Of a stretch of DNA of 41,166 nucleotides, positions 38,069 to 41,166 are shown one piece after another. The notes below the pieces were generated by a model. It was not told where the DNA came from, ran no database searches, and saw only the letters and a program-made list of their open reading frames with translations. Positions within the stretch are counted from its first letter, which is position 1. Each line of letters begins with the position of its first letter. The DNA comes from Porphyromonadaceae bacterium COT-184 OH4590 (GTDB lineage: Bacteria > Bacteroidota > Bacteroidia > Bacteroidales > Paludibacteraceae): NCBI GenBank assembly GCA_000768855.1, contig JRAN01000023.1, positions 1 through 41,166 of the forward strand, given 5' to 3'. The translations under genes and the position numbers were made by a program.

Positions 38069-38545
38069 TCATTTAGTATAAGCAGTGAGCATCCATACAA
38101 GCTTTTCTTGTTCAGCCAGATAATCACCCATAAGTGCAACTGTTACCTCGTCGTTGGCTTCTTGTGCTGCACTAAGTACCATACGCTCTTGAGCGATAAG
38201 CTTCTTTATAGAATCAAAAATATTATCAATCGCCTTATCTGCTTTTTCTATCCCGGTAACCTCATCAATTTGACTCACTTTTAGTAGTTCACTAAAACGA
38301 TTTTCGGGAGAAGCCCCAAGCTGTAAGATACGTTCTGCTAATTCATCTACCTTTTCGGCAGTATCATCATACATCTTCTCAAACTCTTCATGAAGCATAA
38401 AAAACTGATTGCCTGTTATATGCCAATGAAACCCACGAAGATTAGTATAATACACTTGAAAATTTGCCAAAAGGACCTTTAGATTGTCCACCACTGCAAC
38501 AGATTTTGCTGCATCTATACCTGTAATTGAAAGAATCTTTTCCAT
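38069..38545 (-). CDS. dps: Dps family DNA-binding ferritin-like protein
   Basis: Dps forms a 12-subunit shell that oxidises iron with peroxide and protects DNA. The 158-residue length is typical. The inter-subunit ferroxidase ligands are present with family spacing: H40 (in RGFHWHITG), H52 (MLHEEFEKMYDD), D67 and E71 (KVDELAERI). The N-terminus is short and has no lysine-rich tail, so direct DNA binding may be weak. It is a single gene between its own promoter and terminator. Regulation by OxyR is common in Bacteroidetes; no binding site was identified here. Confidence 0.95.
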   Translation of the reverse strand: MEKILSITGIDAAKSVAVVDNLKVLLANFQVYYTNLRGFHWHITGNQFFMLHEEFEKMYDDTAEKVDELAERILQLGASPENRFSELLKVSQIDEVTGIEKADKAIDNIFDSIKKLIAQERMVLSAAQEANDEVTVALMGDYLAEQEKLVWMLTAYTK

Positions 38546-38584
38546 ATCAGTATTAAATTATTTGTTATTTATTTATTTTTTATG

Positions 38585-38615
38585 CAAAATTAAAACAATA
38601 AATCGTAATATACAA
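38585..38615 (-). promoter_or_regulatory. Promoter of dps
   Basis: On the minus strand TTG is followed after 20 bp by TAATTTTG, 39 bp before the ATG: a full match to the Bacteroidetes consensus. Confidence 0.75.
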
Positions 38616-38926
38616 CAGATATTTTTTATAATATAATAAATTACTTCTATATAAATGTTAACCAATATTGATTAAAATGGTCATTATTCTATTATAATTA
38701 ATCTATAGTAATTAACCCTTATTTTGACCCATGTGTAAATATGAAACAGATAAAATACTTGTTATTCGTTATTATAGCAGTTGAAAATAAAATTAAATAC
38801 ATTAAGCAAATATTCTTTAATATTGTCATTCCTTACATTAATATGAATAATTTTATTAGGTAAGTCATACAAAAATTTTCATCTTAAACCGGTATATTAG
38901 TATTCCGATTTTAAAAAAATATCCAA
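38616..38926. other. AT-rich intergenic region, no gene seen
   Basis: Between the dps promoter and the end of the arginine decarboxylase gene, all frames are broken, and no hairpin with a T-run or RNA fold was found. Confidence 0.5.
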
Positions 38927-40318
38927 TCAATATCCCAATATTTTGAGCATCGACTTGTAGCTCTGTTCTTTGGCAAACAGTTTGGTGTACCATTCACCTG
39001 TTTCATCACGATCTATTACCACAAGTTTTGGACCGGGTATAAGGCAGTGTTGTATGCCTCCAAAGCCACCTAAGCTCTCCTGATAAGCACCCATGTGAAA
39101 GAAGCCGACATATTGCTCCTCTCCACCTGTAATTTTGGGCATAAATATCGCATTGGAATGAGCCTCAGCATTATAAAAATCTTCGCTGTCACATGTAAGA
39201 CCACCCATGTGAACTCGCTCGTATTCTTTATACCAGTTGTTGATAGCCAAAAATACAAAACGTTGATTGATAGCCCATGTGTCCGGCAAAGTAGTCATAA
39301 AACTGCTGTCTATCATATTCCAAAGCTCCCTGTCATTTTGTTGTTTCTGGTTGATAATTGAATAGAGCATTGCACCACTTTCTCCTACTGTATATGAACC
39401 GAATTCAGTAAATATATGAGGTTCCTCTATCCCATTATTTTTACATCCGTTTTTAATCTGTGCTACTATCTCTTCGGCCATATATTCATAGTCATAGATA
39501 AAATCAAGGTGAGCTTGAATCGGAAACCCTCCGCCGATATTCAAAGAATCAAGCTCAGGAAACGATTTTTTCATCTCACAATAGAGAGCTACCACTTTAT
39601 TCAATTCATTCCAATAATAAGCCGTATCGCGAATACCTGTATTGATAAAAAAGTGTAGCATTTTGAGACTGACGTTCTTATTTGGTTTGATTTTCTCCAT
39701 ACAATATGGTAAAATGTCATTATATCGAATGCCTAACCTTGAAGTATAGAAATCAAATTTTGGTTCTTCTTCGGCAGCTATCCTTATACCTATCTTAAAC
39801 TTACGTTTTGATGTAATGTTAAACAAGTCAAGTTCAAATTTATTGTCAAGTATAGGTATTACATTCTTAAATCCTAAATCTACAAGATTTTCTATGTTTT
39901 CAACATATTGAGGTCGTTTAAATCCGTTACATAATATATATGTGTCTGTTTTGAGGTGTCCGTTTTCGTATAAATTCTCAAGAATATTTATATCAAAAGC
40001 TGATGATGTTTCTATATGAACGTTGTTTTTAAGCACTTCCTCCATAACAAACGAAAAATGAGACGATTTTGTACAGTAACAATAGTTGTAGTCGCCTTGA
40101 TAATCGACCTTTGCCATAGCTACATTAAAAGCGCGGCGAGCACGTTTGATGTTTTCGCCTATCTTGGGCAGATAGGCTATCCTTAGCGGAGTGCCATACT
40201 GTTTGATAACGTCCATTAGGGGTATGCCAAACCAATTGAGATTGCCGTCTTCAATAGTAAATTCGTCATTCGGAAGCTCAAAAGCTTGTTGGATTAAATC
40301 AATATACTTGTTCTTCAT
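38927..40318 (-). CDS. speA: Short-form arginine decarboxylase (PLP fold III)
   Basis: A 463-residue enzyme of the alanine-racemase-fold decarboxylases, matching the short Bacteroidetes form annotated as arginine decarboxylase. It would make agmatine for spermidine synthesis. The PLP lysine is K84 in YCTKSSHF, the glycine-rich phosphate-binding loop is NIGGGFPIQ, and the catalytic cysteine with its substrate acid is in GGLTCDSEDF. The classical 630-residue SpeA carries extra inserts that are absent here. Specificity for arginine over lysine, ornithine or carboxynorspermidine rests on overall resemblance, not on a tested residue. It is divergent from smpB. Confidence 0.85.
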   Translation of the reverse strand: MKNKYIDLIQQAFELPNDEFTIEDGNLNWFGIPLMDVIKQYGTPLRIAYLPKIGENIKRARRAFNVAMAKVDYQGDYNYCYCTKSSHFSFVMEEVLKNNVHIETSSAFDINILENLYENGHLKTDTYILCNGFKRPQYVENIENLVDLGFKNVIPILDNKFELDLFNITSKRKFKIGIRIAAEEEPKFDFYTSRLGIRYNDILPYCMEKIKPNKNVSLKMLHFFINTGIRDTAYYWNELNKVVALYCEMKKSFPELDSLNIGGGFPIQAHLDFIYDYEYMAEEIVAQIKNGCKNNGIEEPHIFTEFGSYTVGESGAMLYSIINQKQQNDRELWNMIDSSFMTTLPDTWAINQRFVFLAINNWYKEYERVHMGGLTCDSEDFYNAEAHSNAIFMPKITGGEEQYVGFFHMGAYQESLGGFGGIQHCLIPGPKLVVIDRDETGEWYTKLFAKEQSYKSMLKILGY

Positions 40319-40387
40319 TTTTCAAATGTAAGTTGATTAGATTGATAAAAAAAAATCAATGTAAATGAGTTATTTCTTAAATTTATG

Positions 40388-40418
40388 CAAAAGTAATACT
40401 TTTTTGTCTAACAATCAA
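40388..40418 (-). promoter_or_regulatory. Promoter of the arginine decarboxylase gene
   Basis: On the minus strand TTG is followed after 20 bp by TACTTTTG, 69 bp before the ATG. Confidence 0.7.
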
Positions 40419-40460
40419 TGCTAAATTTGAGTTTATTCCGTATTTTCGGTGAAAAAATAG

Positions 40461-40468
40461 TAATTTTG
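40461..40468 (+). promoter_or_regulatory. -7 box of smpB
   Basis: TAATTTTG, 25 bp before the smpB ATG, fits the consensus. The -33 region is weak. Confidence 0.5.
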
Positions 40469-40493
40469 CAAAAAATAAGAGAATATACCAACG

Positions 40494-40946
40494 ATGCACC
40501 ATAAATCACAGATAGAAATTAAAAACAAAAAAGCCTCATTCAACTATGAATTGCTCACAAAATATACCGCCGGTATTGTGCTGTATGGTACGGAGATAAA
40601 GTCGATACGAGAAGGTAAAGCCAGTTTGGTCGATTCGTACTGTGCTTTCAGTAAGGGCGAACTTTGGGTTATAAATATGCATATAGCTGCATTCCGACTT
40701 GGCAACTTTTACAATCACGAGGCTACTCGTACACGTAAACTTCTTTTAAACAAACGTGAACTTCGTAAAATAGAGCGTGCTACCAAAGAGACAGGGCTTA
40801 CAATTATTCCTGTTCGTCTATATATCAACGATAAAGGTTTGGCAAAACTCGATATTGCCGTAGCTCGAGGCAAAAAGTTGTACGACAAACGCCAAAGTAT
40901 CAAAGAGAAAGACAATCGCAGAGATATGGAGCGATTTAGGTCTTAA
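40494..40946 (+). CDS. smpB: SsrA-binding protein SmpB
   Basis: SmpB binds tmRNA and brings it to stalled ribosomes for trans-translation. The 150 residues are typical. Family motifs are present: [21 protein letters not shown] at the N-terminus, [35 protein letters not shown], and the basic C-terminal tail [20 protein letters not shown] that enters the mRNA channel. A small terminator follows. The tmRNA gene itself is not visible in the window. Confidence 0.97.
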   Translation: MHHKSQIEIKNKKASFNYELLTKYTAGIVLYGTEIKSIREGKASLVDSYCAFSKGELWVINMHIAAFRLGNFYNHEATRTRKLLLNKRELRKIERATKETGLTIIPVRLYINDKGLAKLDIAVARGKKLYDKRQSIKEKDNRRDMERFRS

Positions 40947-40968
40947 CTGATTAATTAATGATGTATGT

Positions 40969-40990
40969 GGTCCCTTTCGGGGACTTTTTT
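40969..40990 (+). terminator. Intrinsic terminator of smpB
   Basis: GTCCC pairs with GGGAC around TTTCG, followed directly by TTTTTT, 24 bp after the stop codon. Confidence 0.8.
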
Positions 40991-41079
40991 AATTTTAGTT
41001 GTTTGTTTTACATTCCTACATTCTTTTAAATTGCACCACCTTGTGCATGCCAATAGTTGGAACTCTACATAGTCATCCC

Positions 41080-41166
41080 TTAAAAACTCTCTTTAAGTGA
41101 GATTCGATTTTCAAATGGGCTCTCGCTTATTGTTTTGATAAGCAGCCAAAGAGCTCTCATGGCTCT
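41080..41166 (-). CDS. C-terminal end of an unidentified gene running off the right edge
   Basis: On the minus strand an open frame enters at the edge and stops at TAA (41080-41082) after 28 codons: MRALWLLIKTISESPFENR and then ISLKESF. The composition is protein-like and no other frame is open as cleanly. A transposase or hydrolase tail is possible, but I cannot identify it. Confidence 0.45.
   Translation of the reverse strand, partial: RAMRALWLLIKTISESPFENRISLKESF

Overview
The window looks like chromosome from a Bacteroidetes bacterium, most likely order Bacteroidales. The evidence is the gene content (the type IX secretion translocon SprA, a complete Bat operon, Wzi-type and DUF6261 proteins, the short form of arginine decarboxylase), promoters of the Bacteroidetes type (TTG, about 20 bp, then TAnnTTTG), the scarcity of Shine-Dalgarno sites, and BspA-like leucine-rich and Big_2 surface proteins. 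SprA makes a Bacteroides sensu stricto less likely than a T9SS-bearing relative of the Porphyromonas, Paludibacter or Dysgonomonas type; this is inference.

Layout, left to right. Positions 1-14 kb are almost all on the minus strand: mutS (mismatch repair), a small exported beta-helix-like protein, the very large sprA, ruvA just upstream of it, and a Wzi-like outer membrane barrel. Next come tRNA-Arg(UCU) on the minus strand and an initiator tRNA-Met on the plus strand, each with a recognisable promoter and terminator. From 15 to 24 kb lies a minus-strand operon reading moxR, DUF58, an anchored accessory protein, batA, batB, batC, batD, batE and a YiiX-like lipoprotein. It encodes an AAA+ ATPase, three von Willebrand A type proteins and TPR/SH3 scaffold proteins, i.e. 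the envelope-associated Bacteroides aerotolerance system. radA diverges from it and faces the minus-strand cluster yajC-ybbR-coaE. gyrB is divergent from yajC.

The right third is more variable. A 42-bp degenerate tandem repeat lies between gyrB and a DUF6261/outer-membrane-protein pair. Then comes an accessory segment (about 32.0-36.1 kb) bracketed by two 101-bp direct repeats that differ at two positions. The right copy is the 3' end of an intact BspA-like lipoprotein gene; the left copy is a decapitated fragment of the same gene end. Between them are a promoter, the 3' stub of an XRE-type regulator, an OLD-like ATPase/TOPRIM gene, an AlbA_2/ATPase/winged-helix gene carrying 11-12 bp repeats that could change reading frame, and a membrane-anchored SRPBCC protein. 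This segment is the best candidate for a mobile, possibly defence-related module. Its genes differ from the core genes and from each other in arginine codon choice.

The window ends with dps, a short arginine decarboxylase, the divergent smpB, and the last 28 codons of an unidentified minus-strand gene at the edge.
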